Notes: generated by a model not told the origin, from the sequence alone. Shown: positions 18,995-27,935, numbered from the stretch's first letter. The stretch: DNA of 64,000 bases from Hyphomicrobiales bacterium (GCA_017305715.1 JAFKKG010000008.1:248001-312000), one strand, 5' to 3'. Translations and numbers: made by a program.

Positions 18995-19084
18995 CGTAGG
19001 GTGGGCAAAGCGCAAGCGTGCCCACCATTCCTTGCTCGATGTAGATGGTGGGCACGGCGCACACGCGCCTTTGCCCACCCTACG
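18995..19084. repeat. Palindromic intergenic repeat, family B (copy 1 of 3)
   Basis: The inverted ends are CGTAGGGTGGGCAAAG and CTTTGCCCACCCTACG (the right end carries one base variation), with an inner pair GTGCCCACCAT/ATGGTGGGCAC. It lies between the convergent acyl-CoA ligase and acyl-CoA dehydrogenase genes. Other copies are at 44123-44214 and 48894-48988. Confidence 0.88.
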
Positions 19085-19102
19085 ATTTCGGTGCGCGGAG
19101 CC

Positions 19103-20377
19103 TCAATGCTTCCCCGCCCCCATATACCCGAACAGGAATCCCGCCACCTTGCGCTTCTGGATTTCTTCGCTGCCCTCGGTGATGCGGTAGCGGCGGTGGT
19201 GGCGGTAGATGTGTTCGAACGGCTTGTGGCGGGAATAGCCCATGCCGCCATGGACCTGCATGGCGCGGTCAGCGGCTTCGCAGCACAGGCGGTTTGCCCA
19301 GAAATTGCACATCGAGACCCGGTCCGAGAGCGTGTGCTCGACTTCCGCCTGGGTCAGTTTGTCCATCTCCCACGCGGTCTTGCGGATCAGTAGCCGCAGC
19401 ATCTCGGCCTGCGTTGCCAGTTCCACCAGCGGCCACTGGATCGCCTGGTTCTCGGCCAGCGCCTTGCCGAACGGCTTTCGCTCGCGGGCATATTTGACAC
19501 TCTCGTTGATGCAATAGACCGCCGCCCCCAGCGAACTCGCCGCCTGCCGGATCCGGTTCTCGTGCACGAAGCATTGCGCCAGCGACAGGCCGCGGCCGAC
19601 CTCGCCGAACAGCGCGTCATCCGGCACGAATACGTCAGTAAAGCTGACGCGCGGGTGATCGGTCGGCATGTTGAAGGTCCACATATACTCCTCGACCTTC
19701 ACGCCTTCGCTCTTGGCGGGCACCAGCAGGCAGGTGATGCCGCGCGCGTCGCCGTCATTGCCGCTGGTTCGGGCGAACAGCGCGCAATGCGTCGCGACAT
19801 GCATGCCCGTGGTCCACATCTTCTGGCCGTTGATGAGCCAGCCCTTGACGTTGTCGCGGGTCGCCGGCACCGCCCGGGTTTCCATATGCGTGGCATCCGA
19901 GCCGTGCTCGGGTTCGGTGAGGCCAAAGGTGATGCGGTACTTTCCGGTGATCGAGCCGTCGATCATCGCCTTCTGCTCGTCGGTGCCGTAGCGGTCGAGC
20001 ATGGTCACGATCGGCAGATTGCCGACGATCGAATGCTCATTCTGCAAATCGTTGTGCAGGCCAAGGCCCTTGGCCGCAAAATGCTCGCGGATCACGGCCA
20101 TCCAGAGGTTGGAGCCGTCCTTGCCACCGTAACGCTTCGGGATCGCAAAGCGCAGATGGCCGGCGGCATCGGCGAGGTTTTTCGCCTTGCGCAGCAACGC
20201 CTCCCATTCATGCCGCGGCAGACCGCCCTTGTCGAAATCGGTGCGCGCCCATTCGCGGCGATGGTCGAAGAAGCGGATGTTGTCGTCGGCCTCTTCCAGC
20301 GGCTTGATCTCGCGTGCGATGAATCGGTCGAGTTCGTCGAGATAGGCGACGAGGTCGGCGGGTAAGTTGAAATCCAC
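19103..20377 (-). CDS. Acyl-CoA dehydrogenase family protein
   Basis: A 424-residue FAD-dependent acyl-CoA dehydrogenase. Visible signatures are TFGLTEPEHGSDAT (FAD/substrate segment), the C-terminal QVHGGMGYSRHKPFEHIYR and RITEGSEEIQKR, which places the catalytic glutamate in TEGS. The protein introduces a 2,3 double bond into an acyl-CoA. It lies between an acyl-CoA ligase (convergent) and a crotonase (divergent, 204 bp away). It belongs to a different subgroup from the ACAD10/11-like protein at 33018-34292. Confidence 0.92.
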   Translation of the reverse strand: MDFNLPADLVAYLDELDRFIAREIKPLEEADDNIRFFDHRREWARTDFDKGGLPRHEWEALLRKAKNLADAAGHLRFAIPKRYGGKDGSNLWMAVIREHFAAKGLGLHNDLQNEHSIVGNLPIVTMLDRYGTDEQKAMIDGSITGKYRITFGLTEPEHGSDATHMETRAVPATRDNVKGWLINGQKMWTTGMHVATHCALFARTSGNDGDARGITCLLVPAKSEGVKVEEYMWTFNMPTDHPRVSFTDVFVPDDALFGEVGRGLSLAQCFVHENRIRQAASSLGAAVYCINESVKYARERKPFGKALAENQAIQWPLVELATQAEMLRLLIRKTAWEMDKLTQAEVEHTLSDRVSMCNFWANRLCCEAADRAMQVHGGMGYSRHKPFEHIYRHHRRYRITEGSEEIQKRKVAGFLFGYMGAGKH

Positions 20378-20581
20378 GGCGGTCTCTCCCGAAAATGTCG
20401 TTTATTGTGTTTAGTGGCTAGCCGGACCAGGCGGCGCATGTTCGATTAAGGTTGGAAGAGCAGGCCCAAGTCAAGCAACCGAATATCGCTTGTGGCGCGC
20501 GGCCCGCTTGCGTAATTGAATGGGTTCCGGCGGCTGGCATCGCGCTAATATTCCCCACCACAGAAAATCACGGGAGCTAAC

Positions 20582-21361
20582 ATGGACCTGAAATTCTCCA
20601 AGGTGACGCGCAAGGGCCCGATCACGACCATCACTTTGTCCCGCCCCGAAGTGTACAATGCGCTGCATATCGACGCGCATTTCGAACTCAACAAGGTGTT
20701 CGACGATTTCGCCGCCGATCCCGACCAGTGGGTCGCGATCGTCACCGGCGCCGGCGACAAGGCGTTTTGTGCGGGCAATGATCTGAAATGGCAGGCGGCC
20801 GGTGGAAAACGCGGCTGGGACAAGGGCGGCTTTGGCGGCCTGACCTCGCGCTTCGACTGCGACAAGCCGATCATCGCCGCCGTCAACGGCGTCGCGATGG
20901 GCGGCGGGTTCGAGATCGCGCTGGCCTGCGACCTGATCATCGCCTCCGACAATGCGACCTTCGCGCTGCCCGAACCCCGCGTCGGCCTCGCCGCCCTGGC
21001 CGGCGGCCTGCAGCGGCTGCCGCGCCAGATCGGCCTGAAGCGCGCCATGGGCATGATCCTGACCGCGCGCCACGTTTCGGCCAAGGAGGGTCTCGAGCTC
21101 GGCTTCGTCAACGAGGTCGTCCCGCTCAACCAGCTGATGGAAACGGCCGAGCGCTGGGCCGAGACCATTGCCAAGAACTCGCCGATGTCGATCCGCGCCT
21201 CCAAGCAGGCGATCCAGAAGGGGCTTGCGGTTTCGCTCGAACAGGCGATGGCCGAGCAGCGCGAATATCCGGCGGTGAAGGCGATGGCCGCCTCGCAGGA
21301 TTACATCGAGGGGCCGAAGGCGTTTTCAGAGAAGCGCGCGCCGAAATGGCTGGGGAAGTGA
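20582..21361 (+). CDS. Enoyl-CoA hydratase
   Basis: A 259-residue crotonase with both catalytic glutamates in place: GGGFE (first) and FALPEPRVG (second), and the oxyanion segment AFCAGNDLK. It should hydrate 2-enoyl-CoA to 3-hydroxyacyl-CoA. A GGGAG site lies 7 bases before ATG 20582. It is divergent from the acyl-CoA dehydrogenase gene, and the two would act in sequence. Confidence 0.92.
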   Translation: MDLKFSKVTRKGPITTITLSRPEVYNALHIDAHFELNKVFDDFAADPDQWVAIVTGAGDKAFCAGNDLKWQAAGGKRGWDKGGFGGLTSRFDCDKPIIAAVNGVAMGGGFEIALACDLIIASDNATFALPEPRVGLAALAGGLQRLPRQIGLKRAMGMILTARHVSAKEGLELGFVNEVVPLNQLMETAERWAETIAKNSPMSIRASKQAIQKGLAVSLEQAMAEQREYPAVKAMAASQDYIEGPKAFSEKRAPKWLGK

Positions 21362-21370
21362 CGACACAGT

Positions 21371-21453
21371 CGTCATTCCGGCGCGATGCGTAGCATCGAA
21401 CCCGGAATCTCGGGATTCCGGGTCTGGTGCTGGCGCACCATTCCGGAATGACG
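21371..21453. repeat. Palindromic intergenic repeat, family A (copy 3 of 3)
   Basis: CGTCATTCCGG and CCGGAATGACG ends with internal AACCCGGAATCTCGGGATTC. Here the central CTCGAG of the other copies is CTCGGG. It separates the convergent enoyl-CoA hydratase and DUF6285 genes. Confidence 0.85.
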
Positions 21454-21463
21454 GAGTTGGCGA

Positions 21464-21838
21464 TCACTTCTTCCCCAACTCCCGCTTGTACGACGCGTAG
21501 TTCGGCTGATCGACGGCGAGCTTGTCCATCGTGGTCTGCCAGAGATGGTCGGCCAGACCTGGCGTTTGCAAATCGACCTCGCCCTTTGCGATTCTATCCG
21601 ACAGCGCGCGGTTGAGATCGAGCAATGCGCCGTCGACGCGGAGCAGTTGCTTGAGTCGCACGGCTTCCGCGCTATCGCTATCCCCTTCCAGTGCCAATTG
21701 CCGCGTCACCAAATCGAGGCCGTTGATGGCGACGCGGAGCTTGAAGGCGTTGTGGCCCTTGATGGCGGGCGTGATCTCGTTGCGCAGAAAATCCGCGACC
21801 GCCTTGATCAGTTCGGTGGGTGTCGGTTCGTCCTGCAT
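21464..21838 (-). CDS. DUF6285 small protein, likely partner of the APH-type kinase
   Basis: A 124-residue, mostly helical, soluble protein without signal peptide, beginning MQDEPTPTELIKAVADFL. I recognise it as DUF6285. It starts one base after the stop of the APH-family kinase gene (TGAAATG), so the two are translationally coupled. In Pseudomonas putida levulinate catabolism the kinase LvaA works with a small protein, LvaB, encoded next to it. The arrangement here is the same, so a partner role is inferred; homology to LvaB itself needs a profile comparison. Confidence 0.78.
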   Translation of the reverse strand: MQDEPTPTELIKAVADFLRNEITPAIKGHNAFKLRVAINGLDLVTRQLALEGDSDSAEAVRLKQLLRVDGALLDLNRALSDRIAKGEVDLQTPGLADHLWQTTMDKLAVDQPNYASYKRELGKK

Positions 21839-21839
21839 T

Positions 21840-22826
21840 TCATCGCCCTCTCGGAGCCAGCAGTCTCAACAAATCAATTTCGGTCTCCGACGAACGACGC
21901 CCGATCATGGCGCGCTCCATCGAGTGATCGGGACCTTTGCGAAAGCGCTGCATCATGCCGCAGCACATGATGCCCCAGCGCAGCGTGCCCATCACTTCCC
22001 AGAACATCACGCGATCCGCATCGACCTTGCGTCCCGCCGCTTCATAGCCGGCGAACAGGTCCTCGCGTGAACCAAAGCCGCCGACCGGCTTGTCGATCTC
22101 GCCAAAGCGCCAGGAGTTGACGCAGATCCATCCCAAATCCTCCATCGGGTCGCCGAAATGCGCGAGTTCCCAATCGAGCACGGCGCGGACGCCGTCGGGA
22201 CCGATGATGAGATTGCCGTGGCGGAAATCGCCGTGCACCAGCGTCACCTCTTTCGACGGACCCGGATCGCGCTCGCGTAGCCAGCGCAGCGCCAGTTCGA
22301 ACACCGGGCGCGGCCAGCCGAAGCTCCGGTACTCGCGCTCGAGATCGGCGATTTCCTTTGTCGCCGTCATCTCGCGCAGTTTTGGCAGTTTTGTCGGCGG
22401 CAGTCCGTGGATGCCGGCGATCACGCCGCCGAGCTGCCGGGCCAGTATCGGGCGCGCCCGCGCGAATTCTTCATCGCGCAGGATCTTGCGGGCGATGGTC
22501 TCGCCCTCGATCCGCTGCATGATGAAGCCGGTGCCGAGCCCATCCCCGGGCCCCAGCACATGCATCACGCGGGGCGACGGCAGGCCCGCATCGTGCGCGA
22601 GCTGCATCAGGACAGCCTCCGCATCGAGCCCTGCGGCGCGGCCGGGCGAGGCGCCATACCCCGGCGGCGCGCGGCGCAGGATCGCGCCGACATTGCCGCC
22701 GGGGTGAACGATATCGAACGTCCAGGTCTCCTGGCTGGCGCCGCCCGAGAGTTTTGCGGCGCCAGTGACGCCGGTCGCGCCAGAATACCAGGCGGCGACG
22801 CAGCGTCCGAGTTCGGCCTCGATCAT
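21840..22826 (-). CDS. APH-family phosphotransferase, LvaA / ACAD10-11 kinase-domain-like
   Basis: A 328-residue kinase-fold protein. The catalytic loop is HGDFRHGN (residues 198-205, with D200 and N205) and the metal-binding DWE has D218. The nearest known relatives by motif are the APH domains of ACAD10/ACAD11 and LvaA, which phosphorylate the 4-hydroxyl of hydroxyacyl-CoA, rather than antibiotic kinases. ATG 22826 is chosen because it overlaps the stop of the upstream crotonase gene by 4 bp (ATGA); a longer reading would lie inside that gene. Order on the minus strand: crotonase, kinase, DUF6285. Confidence 0.85.
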   Translation of the reverse strand: MIEAELGRCVAAWYSGATGVTGAAKLSGGASQETWTFDIVHPGGNVGAILRRAPPGYGASPGRAAGLDAEAVLMQLAHDAGLPSPRVMHVLGPGDGLGTGFIMQRIEGETIARKILRDEEFARARPILARQLGGVIAGIHGLPPTKLPKLREMTATKEIADLEREYRSFGWPRPVFELALRWLRERDPGPSKEVTLVHGDFRHGNLIIGPDGVRAVLDWELAHFGDPMEDLGWICVNSWRFGEIDKPVGGFGSREDLFAGYEAAGRKVDADRVMFWEVMGTLRWGIMCCGMMQRFRKGPDHSMERAMIGRRSSETEIDLLRLLAPRGR

Positions 22827-23614
22827 TTGCCCCTGAACTTGGCGGGGCGTTTTTCCAGGAACGCGGTGACGCCTTCCTTGAAATCTTCCGCCGCGCCCGC
22901 GATGCGTTGCGACTCGAATTCGAGATTGAGCTGCTCCTCGAAGGAATTTTCCGGGCTGTCCCAATAGAGTTTGCGGATCAGCGACAGTGCGATGGTCGGA
23001 CCGTTGGCGAGATCAAGCGCCAGCTTCATGGTCTCTTGCATCAAGTCGGCATCGTCATGGACGCGGTTGACGAGCCCCCATTCCAGCGCCTTTTCCGCCG
23101 GCAACCGTTCGCCCATCAGCGACAGCTCGACGGAGCGCGCCTTGCCGATCATGCGCGGCAGCAGCCAGGTCGATCCGCAATCCGGCACCAGGCCGATGCG
23201 GCGGAACGCCTGCAGGAAATAGGACGAGCGCGCGCACAGGATCATGTCGCCCATCAGGGCAAAGCTCATTCCGGCGCCGGCGGCGGGGCCGTTGACGGCG
23301 GTCACCAGCGGGCAATGCAGCCGGCGGATGCGCCGCAGGAACGGATGGAAGCCGACTTCCAGCGAAGCGCCGGCGTTGCTCTTGCCCGGCTTCTGGTTGT
23401 TGCGGCCCTGCAGATTGGCGCCGGTGCAGAAGGCGCGGCCGGCGCCGGTCAGCACGACGCAGCGCACATCCGCCTTCCGGTCGTCGATTTCATCGAGCGC
23501 ATCGCTGAGCCCGCCCAGCATGTCCATCGAGACCGCGTTCATGACCTCCTGATGGTCGAGCTTGATGATGGCCACCGGGCCGTCGAAATCGAGCGTGACG
23601 TGCTTGAACTGCAT
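22823..23614 (-). CDS. PaaG-like crotonase (enoyl-CoA isomerase/hydratase)
   Basis: A 263-residue crotonase. Both hydratase glutamates are replaced (GAGMSFAL and FLQAFRRIG), while the aspartate in IGLVPDCGSTW is kept. This pattern is that of PaaG-type isomerases. It is the first gene of an operon with the kinase (ATGA overlap) and DUF6285 genes, so it probably moves a double bond or processes the product of the kinase/dehydrogenase route. It is divergent from the SDR gene at 23789. Confidence 0.86.
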   Translation of the reverse strand: MQFKHVTLDFDGPVAIIKLDHQEVMNAVSMDMLGGLSDALDEIDDRKADVRCVVLTGAGRAFCTGANLQGRNNQKPGKSNAGASLEVGFHPFLRRIRRLHCPLVTAVNGPAAGAGMSFALMGDMILCARSSYFLQAFRRIGLVPDCGSTWLLPRMIGKARSVELSLMGERLPAEKALEWGLVNRVHDDADLMQETMKLALDLANGPTIALSLIRKLYWDSPENSFEEQLNLEFESQRIAGAAEDFKEGVTAFLEKRPAKFRGK

Positions 23615-23788
23615 GTGTTTCCTCGCGAGTTGTGTTTACGCGCTATTTGGCTTGCGCAACGGAGCGGATTTCATGGGCCCATATTTGATTTTCCTGATCG
23701 GCTTGTCCATGGTTGAAGGTGAACATCTGCCCGCCACCGGGCGCACGACTTGCGGAAACATCCAGGGAAAACGTCAAGGAAAACATCC

Positions 23789-24568
23789 ATGAGCATTTTC
23801 AACCTCTCCGGCCGCGTTGCCGTTGTCACCGGCGGCAATGGCGGCATCGGCCTCGGCATCGCGCAGGCGCTGAACGCGGCCGGTTGCACCGTCTCGATCT
23901 GGGGCCGCAACGCCGACAAGAATGCGAGCGCCGCGGCAAGCCTCGCCAAGGGACCCGGCAAGGTCGATACGAGGATTTGCGACGTCAGCGATCCCGCCTC
24001 CGTCAAGGCCGCGATGAAGGCGACGCTGGATGCGCTCGGCCGCGTCGACGGCTGCTTCGCCAATGCCGGCATCGGCGGCGGCGGACGCCGCGCCTTCATC
24101 GACCGCACCGAGGAGGAATGGCGCAAAATGTTCGCGACCAATCTCGACGGCGTGTTCCACGTGTTCCAGGCCGCCGCGCGCCACATGACCGAACGCGCCG
24201 AGGCCGGCGACAAGTTCGGACGCTTGGTGGCGACATCGAGCCTGGCTTCGCTGTTCGGCACCGCGCGCAACGAGCATTATGCCGGCACCAAGGCGGCGCT
24301 CAACGCGCTGTGCCGCGCGCTCGCGGTCGAGCTCGCGCGTTACGGCGTCACCGCGAATGCGATCCTGCCCGGCTGGATCAAGAGCGACATGACGGCGGGC
24401 ATCATGGCGAACGACAAGTTCGTCGCCAATGTGATGCCGCGCATTCCGGTACGCCGGTTCGGTGAGCCCAGCGATTTCGGCGGCATCGCCGTCTACATCA
24501 TGAGCCAGGCGTCGTCGTATCATACGGCGGATTGCTTCGTGATCGACGGCGGGTATACGGCATTTTGA
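23789..24568 (+). CDS. SDR family oxidoreductase
   Basis: A 259-residue classical short-chain dehydrogenase: TGGNGGIG (residues 14-21), NAG at 92-94, catalytic S151, Y164 and K168. The C-terminal HTADCFVIDGGYTAF is typical. Substrate not readable. It is divergent from the crotonase-kinase-DUF6285 operon with a 174 bp gap, so it may share regulation with it. In the levulinate system an SDR (LvaD) reduces the 4-oxo group before phosphorylation, and this enzyme is a candidate for that step. Confidence 0.86.
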   Translation: MSIFNLSGRVAVVTGGNGGIGLGIAQALNAAGCTVSIWGRNADKNASAAASLAKGPGKVDTRICDVSDPASVKAAMKATLDALGRVDGCFANAGIGGGGRRAFIDRTEEEWRKMFATNLDGVFHVFQAAARHMTERAEAGDKFGRLVATSSLASLFGTARNEHYAGTKAALNALCRALAVELARYGVTANAILPGWIKSDMTAGIMANDKFVANVMPRIPVRRFGEPSDFGGIAVYIMSQASSYHTADCFVIDGGYTAF

Positions 24569-24603
24569 GATTCTCAAACTGTCGCCACGAACGCATCTGC
24601 GTT

Positions 24604-24703
24604 CCCTCCCCCCTTGCGGGGGAGGGTTAGGGAGAGGGGTGGCGGCAACGGCGGTGCTCGTGGCTTACCCCTCTCCCCAGCCCTCCCCCGCAAGGGGGGA
24701 GGG
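24604..24703. repeat. Intergenic repeat, CCCTCCCCC/GGGGGAGGG type
   Basis: Left hairpin CCCTCCCCCCTTGCGGGGGA and right hairpin CCCTCCCCCGCAAGGGGGGA, with inner inverted pair GGGAGAGGGGT/ACCCCTCTCCC. It is related in layout to 9722-9854. It follows the SDR stop by about 35 bp. Confidence 0.8.
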
Positions 24704-24724
24704 AGCCGACCGGTTATGTCGCTC

Positions 24725-25250
24725 GCACTTCGGATTCAATTCCAAAGAGCAGATATGTGCCCGCCTTCTCGCGACGCAGTGCGCCCGAGCTTTGCCAGAC
24801 ACTTCCCGCCCTCTCCAAACGGAGGGCGCAGGGAAGACCGGGTGCGCGCTGCACCCGCGGTCCCGTGTGCGGTTTGCACTAAGAATGCTGCACACGAGCA
24901 TACAGGGCAGCGGTGAACACCCGGCCTTCCCTGCGCGATGGCTTTACGGCTTATAACGTGCTCTCCCCGGAGAACGGCTCTTTTGCCTCCGTCGCGCCCT
25001 GGGAAGTCGAACGCCTCCAGGAGCATGGACGCCAGCAACGCGGCGTCGGGACCACACGACTTCGCCGTACGCTTCAGCCGCGCTCGTCGGGCGACAACCT
25101 CCGCGTCCACCGCTCCCCGCCCAACGTCCGTGACGACGGCCGACGCCCTTCTGACCAGGACGGGATGGGCAGGGATATGAGCTGATTTGCAATTCTGGTA
25201 AACAGAAATATTTTTCATTTTAGGGCTTGACATGGATTCCGAAAATCGGA
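24725..25250. repeat. About 500 bp non-coding element, probably multi-copy in the genus
   Basis: The 800 bp between the SDR and methyltransferase genes holds the short repeat above and this longer element. It has overlapping open frames on both strands, none with a ribosome site, domain or coding character. The translated words (for example GEHPAFPA, GPHDFAVR-like and ARSPGRAR on the opposite strand) are ones I recall from many short hypothetical proteins in Bradyrhizobium-type genomes, which implies a conserved DNA element rather than a gene. Its right end is AT-rich, with a TTCCGAAAATCGGAA dyad. Confidence 0.6.
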
Positions 25251-25371
25251 AGGTGATTTGCCGGTCGGCTTCTCCCTTCGCTCTTTGAGCGATGACTATT
25301 GCGGAACTACGGACTATTCTCGCAATGCACCCTCCGCGTCAGGCCGGCGCGGTCTCGGTGAAGGATCGATC

Positions 25372-25995
25372 ATGAGCGATGCAAGCCGTCAGGCGCACTG
25401 GGAAAGCGTCTACACCAGCAAAGGCGAGAACGAGGTCAGCTGGTTCCAGGAGAGCCCTGCCCCGTCGCTGGCGCTGATCACGGAGATCTGCGCGGTCCCC
25501 TCGTCTGCGATCATCGATATCGGCGGCGGCACCTCACGGCTGGTCGATCAACTCATTGATCGCGGGTTTCTCGACGTCACGGTGCTGGATTTGTCCGCCG
25601 CGGCACTGGAAACCCCAAAGGCCCGCCTCGGCGAACGCGCCGGGCGCGCGCGGTGGCTGGTGGCCGACGCCACCACATGGGAGCCGTCACGCAGCTATGA
25701 CATCTGGCACGACCGGGCGGCGTTTCATTTTCTGACCGAAGCGCTTGACCGCGCGGCCTATATCGCACGGCTCGAGCACGGCTTGAAAATCGGCGGCCAC
25801 GCCATCATCGCCACCTTTGCGCTGGACGGCCCCGAGAAATGCAGCGGCCTGCCGATCATGCGTTACGATGCGGCGCGGCTCGGGCAGACGCTCGGGGCCC
25901 GATTCAAGCTGCTGCAAAGTCTCGGCAACGACCACGCCACACCCTGGGGCTCGCATCAGCCATTTCAGTTCAGCGTGTTTCAGCGCGTGGCGTGA
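25372..25995 (+). CDS. Class I SAM-dependent methyltransferase
   Basis: A 207-residue Rossmann-fold methyltransferase. Motif I is IIDIGGGTSRLVDQL, the acidic end of strand 2 is VTVLDLS, and motif II is WLVADATTW. The HDRAAFHFLTE segment follows. Small members of this type act on thiols, selenium or tellurium compounds or small metabolites, but the substrate cannot be told. The ATG at 25372 has AAGGA about 9 bases upstream; a longer frame from 25258 starts inside the repeat region. It converges on htpX. Confidence 0.85.
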   Translation: MSDASRQAHWESVYTSKGENEVSWFQESPAPSLALITEICAVPSSAIIDIGGGTSRLVDQLIDRGFLDVTVLDLSAAALETPKARLGERAGRARWLVADATTWEPSRSYDIWHDRAAFHFLTEALDRAAYIARLEHGLKIGGHAIIATFALDGPEKCSGLPIMRYDAARLGQTLGARFKLLQSLGNDHATPWGSHQPFQFSVFQRVA

Positions 25996-26011
25996 GGAAA
26001 CTCTGCAAGGC

Positions 26012-26950
26012 TCACCCCCACGGCCCGCGCGGAGCCGAGGGCCGGCCCCACGGACCGCGGCGGGGCGTGTTGCTGCCGGTGCCGATGGAAGCCGGTCCGC
26101 CCCGCGCGCCCATTTGCGCGGCGAGCTGTTGCAGCGCCGCGATGCGGTTCTCGGTCGCGGGATGCGTCGTGAACAGGTTGTCGACGCCGTGTCCCGACAG
26201 CGGGTTGATGATGAACATGTGCGCCGTCGCCGGATTGCGCTCGGCCTCCATGTTCGGCACCTGATGTGCGGCACCCGCGATCTTCGCCAGCGCGGAGGCC
26301 AGCCACATCGGCTGACCGCAGATCCGCGCGCCGAGGTCGTCGGCGGCGTATTCGCGCGTCCGGCTGATCGCCATCTGCACCAGCATGGCGCCGAGCGGCG
26401 CCAGGATCATCATCGCGATCGAGCCGATGATACCGGGACCCTGGTTGTTGCCGCGGTTACCGAAGAACATGCCGAACTGCGCCACCATCGAGATGGCACC
26501 GGCAATGGTCGCGGTGATCGTCATCAGCAGCGTGTCGTGATTTTTGATGTGCGCAAGTTCATGCGCGATGACGCCGGCCAGTTCCTCGCGGCTGAGCGAC
26601 TGCATCAGGCCCGTGGTCACGGCAACCGCGGCGTTTTGCGGATTGCGGCCGGTGGCGAACGCGTTGGGCTGCGCCTCGTCCATCAGGAACACGCGCGGCA
26701 TGGGTAAGCCGGCGCGGCCGGCGAGTTCGGCCACGAGGTTGTAAAGGTCCGGCGCGGTGCGCTGATCGACCTCGTGGGCGCCGTACATCGACAGCACCAT
26801 GCGGTCCGAATTCCAGTAGGCGAACAGATTGGTCGCCGCAGCGATCACCAGCGCAATCATCGCGCCGCCCGCACCGCCGAAGAGGTAGCCGACGCCCATG
26901 AAGAGGCCGGTAAGACCGGCCAACAGAATGGCAGTCTTGAAATAGCTCAT
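26012..26950 (-). CDS. htpX: HtpX-type membrane zinc metalloprotease
   Basis: A 312-residue inner-membrane protease that degrades damaged membrane proteins. Two N-terminal membrane segments (about residues 5-45) precede the catalytic domain; the zinc motif is H130-E-x-x-H134 in [13 protein letters not shown], and further membrane segments follow at about 145-200. The C-terminus carries an unusual Gly/Pro/Arg-rich tail ([16 protein letters not shown]). It stands alone. Its promoter must lie in the 222 bp upstream. Confidence 0.95.
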   Translation of the reverse strand: MSYFKTAILLAGLTGLFMGVGYLFGGAGGAMIALVIAAATNLFAYWNSDRMVLSMYGAHEVDQRTAPDLYNLVAELAGRAGLPMPRVFLMDEAQPNAFATGRNPQNAAVAVTTGLMQSLSREELAGVIAHELAHIKNHDTLLMTITATIAGAISMVAQFGMFFGNRGNNQGPGIIGSIAMMILAPLGAMLVQMAISRTREYAADDLGARICGQPMWLASALAKIAGAAHQVPNMEAERNPATAHMFIINPLSGHGVDNLFTTHPATENRIAALQQLAAQMGARGGPASIGTGSNTPRRGPWGRPSAPRGPWG

Positions 26951-27120
26951 GTTTGTCTCCCTGCCGCCACGGCCTGGTGCCGGGGCAGACGTTCCTGATG
27001 TAGGGAGCCGGCCGGCTTCCCTTCAAGAAGCCGTGGTGCGTCGTGGCGCCGCGCTGGTTGAAACCGTGCACAACGGATTACCGAAATGTAATCTAGCGGA
27101 CTGAGGGACGTATCCGACGC

Positions 27121-27149
27121 AAAAAGCCGCCCGAAGCGGGCGGCTTTTC
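27121..27149 (-). terminator. Rho-independent terminator of the PEP-CTERM-like gene
   Basis: GC-rich stem AAAGCCGCCCGAAGCGGGCGG, flanked by A- and T-runs on either side, 24 bp after the stop of the surface protein gene (minus strand). The symmetric A/T runs could let it act both ways. Confidence 0.85.
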
Positions 27150-27172
27150 GCGGGAATCGGATCGATGGCCTG

Positions 27173-27811
27173 TCAGACAGCCACCATGGCGAGGCTCGAC
27201 TTCCGGCGAAGGGCCGCAAAGCCGATACCACCGAAGCCAACAATGATCATAGCCCAGGTGGAGAGCTCGGGAACAGCGACCGCGATTGTAACTTCATTGC
27301 CGACAGCGGAATAGACATCGAGGTGTCCACCCGGCGTAATCCCGTCGATGGTGAGCAGGAACAATACGTCGGCGCCGCTCGGATCGGTGGTGGGAAATAA
27401 CTGGAAGTTGGTATTTGGATCGACGAAGAGACCTGAGAATCCGGTGGGCTGCACACCGGTAAAATTATTGGTGGGCGTGAAGCTGAATTTGAGAAAGTTT
27501 CCCAACGTCAGATTGATCAAGTGCTCGTTGAAAAAGCTGCCCGCATCACTCAATGCAACGTTGCCGGGCATGCTTCCGGTGACGTTGCCAGTGTTGGTGG
27601 CGGGGCCGATAGTGCCGTCGGTCTGAAAGTTGGAAATCACGACCGTGTTCGATTGGGCGCCGTTGCCGATCAGATCCCACGCGAATTGCACCGTCGAGCC
27701 GAACAACCCCGACGTGTCGATCGTCGCCGTATAGGTTGTGGCTTTTGCCGGAACGGTCGCCGTCACGGCCGCGAAAGCCAGCAGCACAGCTGCTACGCCA
27801 AATTTCTTCAT
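27173..27811 (-). CDS. Secreted protein with variant PEP-CTERM (PExxWA-like) sorting signal
   Basis: A 212-residue protein with an N-terminal signal peptide (MKKFGVAAVLLAFAAVTATV, cleavage near AKATTY) and a beta-rich, Thr/Asn-rich body. The C-terminal tripartite signal is VPELSTWAMIIVGFGGIGF then RRKS: motif, hydrophobic helix, basic end. The usual motif is PEPSTWA; here the third residue is Leu. Such signals are recognised by exosortase-type enzymes, and none is encoded in the window. An upstream ATG at 27850 is possible, but MKKF fits a signal peptide best. It is divergent from the copper operon. Confidence 0.85.
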   Translation of the reverse strand: MKKFGVAAVLLAFAAVTATVPAKATTYTATIDTSGLFGSTVQFAWDLIGNGAQSNTVVISNFQTDGTIGPATNTGNVTGSMPGNVALSDAGSFFNEHLINLTLGNFLKFSFTPTNNFTGVQPTGFSGLFVDPNTNFQLFPTTDPSGADVLFLLTIDGITPGGHLDVYSAVGNEVTIAVAVPELSTWAMIIVGFGGIGFAALRRKSSLAMVAV

Positions 27812-27935
27812 GGTCAAAAAGCCCCGGATCGAGAAAAAGCAGAACTGCATAAAAGTTGTATGCGGGAGTTATGACAGTTTTGCATCGACCGACGTTGCGT
27901 TGCCCATTTCCCGCATTCTGGCGAATTAGTGATCT

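Noticed and set aside
16378-19251. 957-codon open frame on the minus strand across an SDR and an acyl-CoA ligase
   Set aside because: It runs over two well-supported genes and a repeat, and its composition is that of an antisense shadow.
21840-22826. Aminoglycoside resistance kinase
   Set aside because: It has the APH fold, but the operon (crotonase, DUF6285) and the nearby acyl-CoA genes fit a hydroxyacyl-CoA kinase.
24736-25233. Possible 165-residue protein in the repeat element
   Set aside because: No ribosome site and no domain. Similar words appear in several frames, which fits a conserved non-coding element better.
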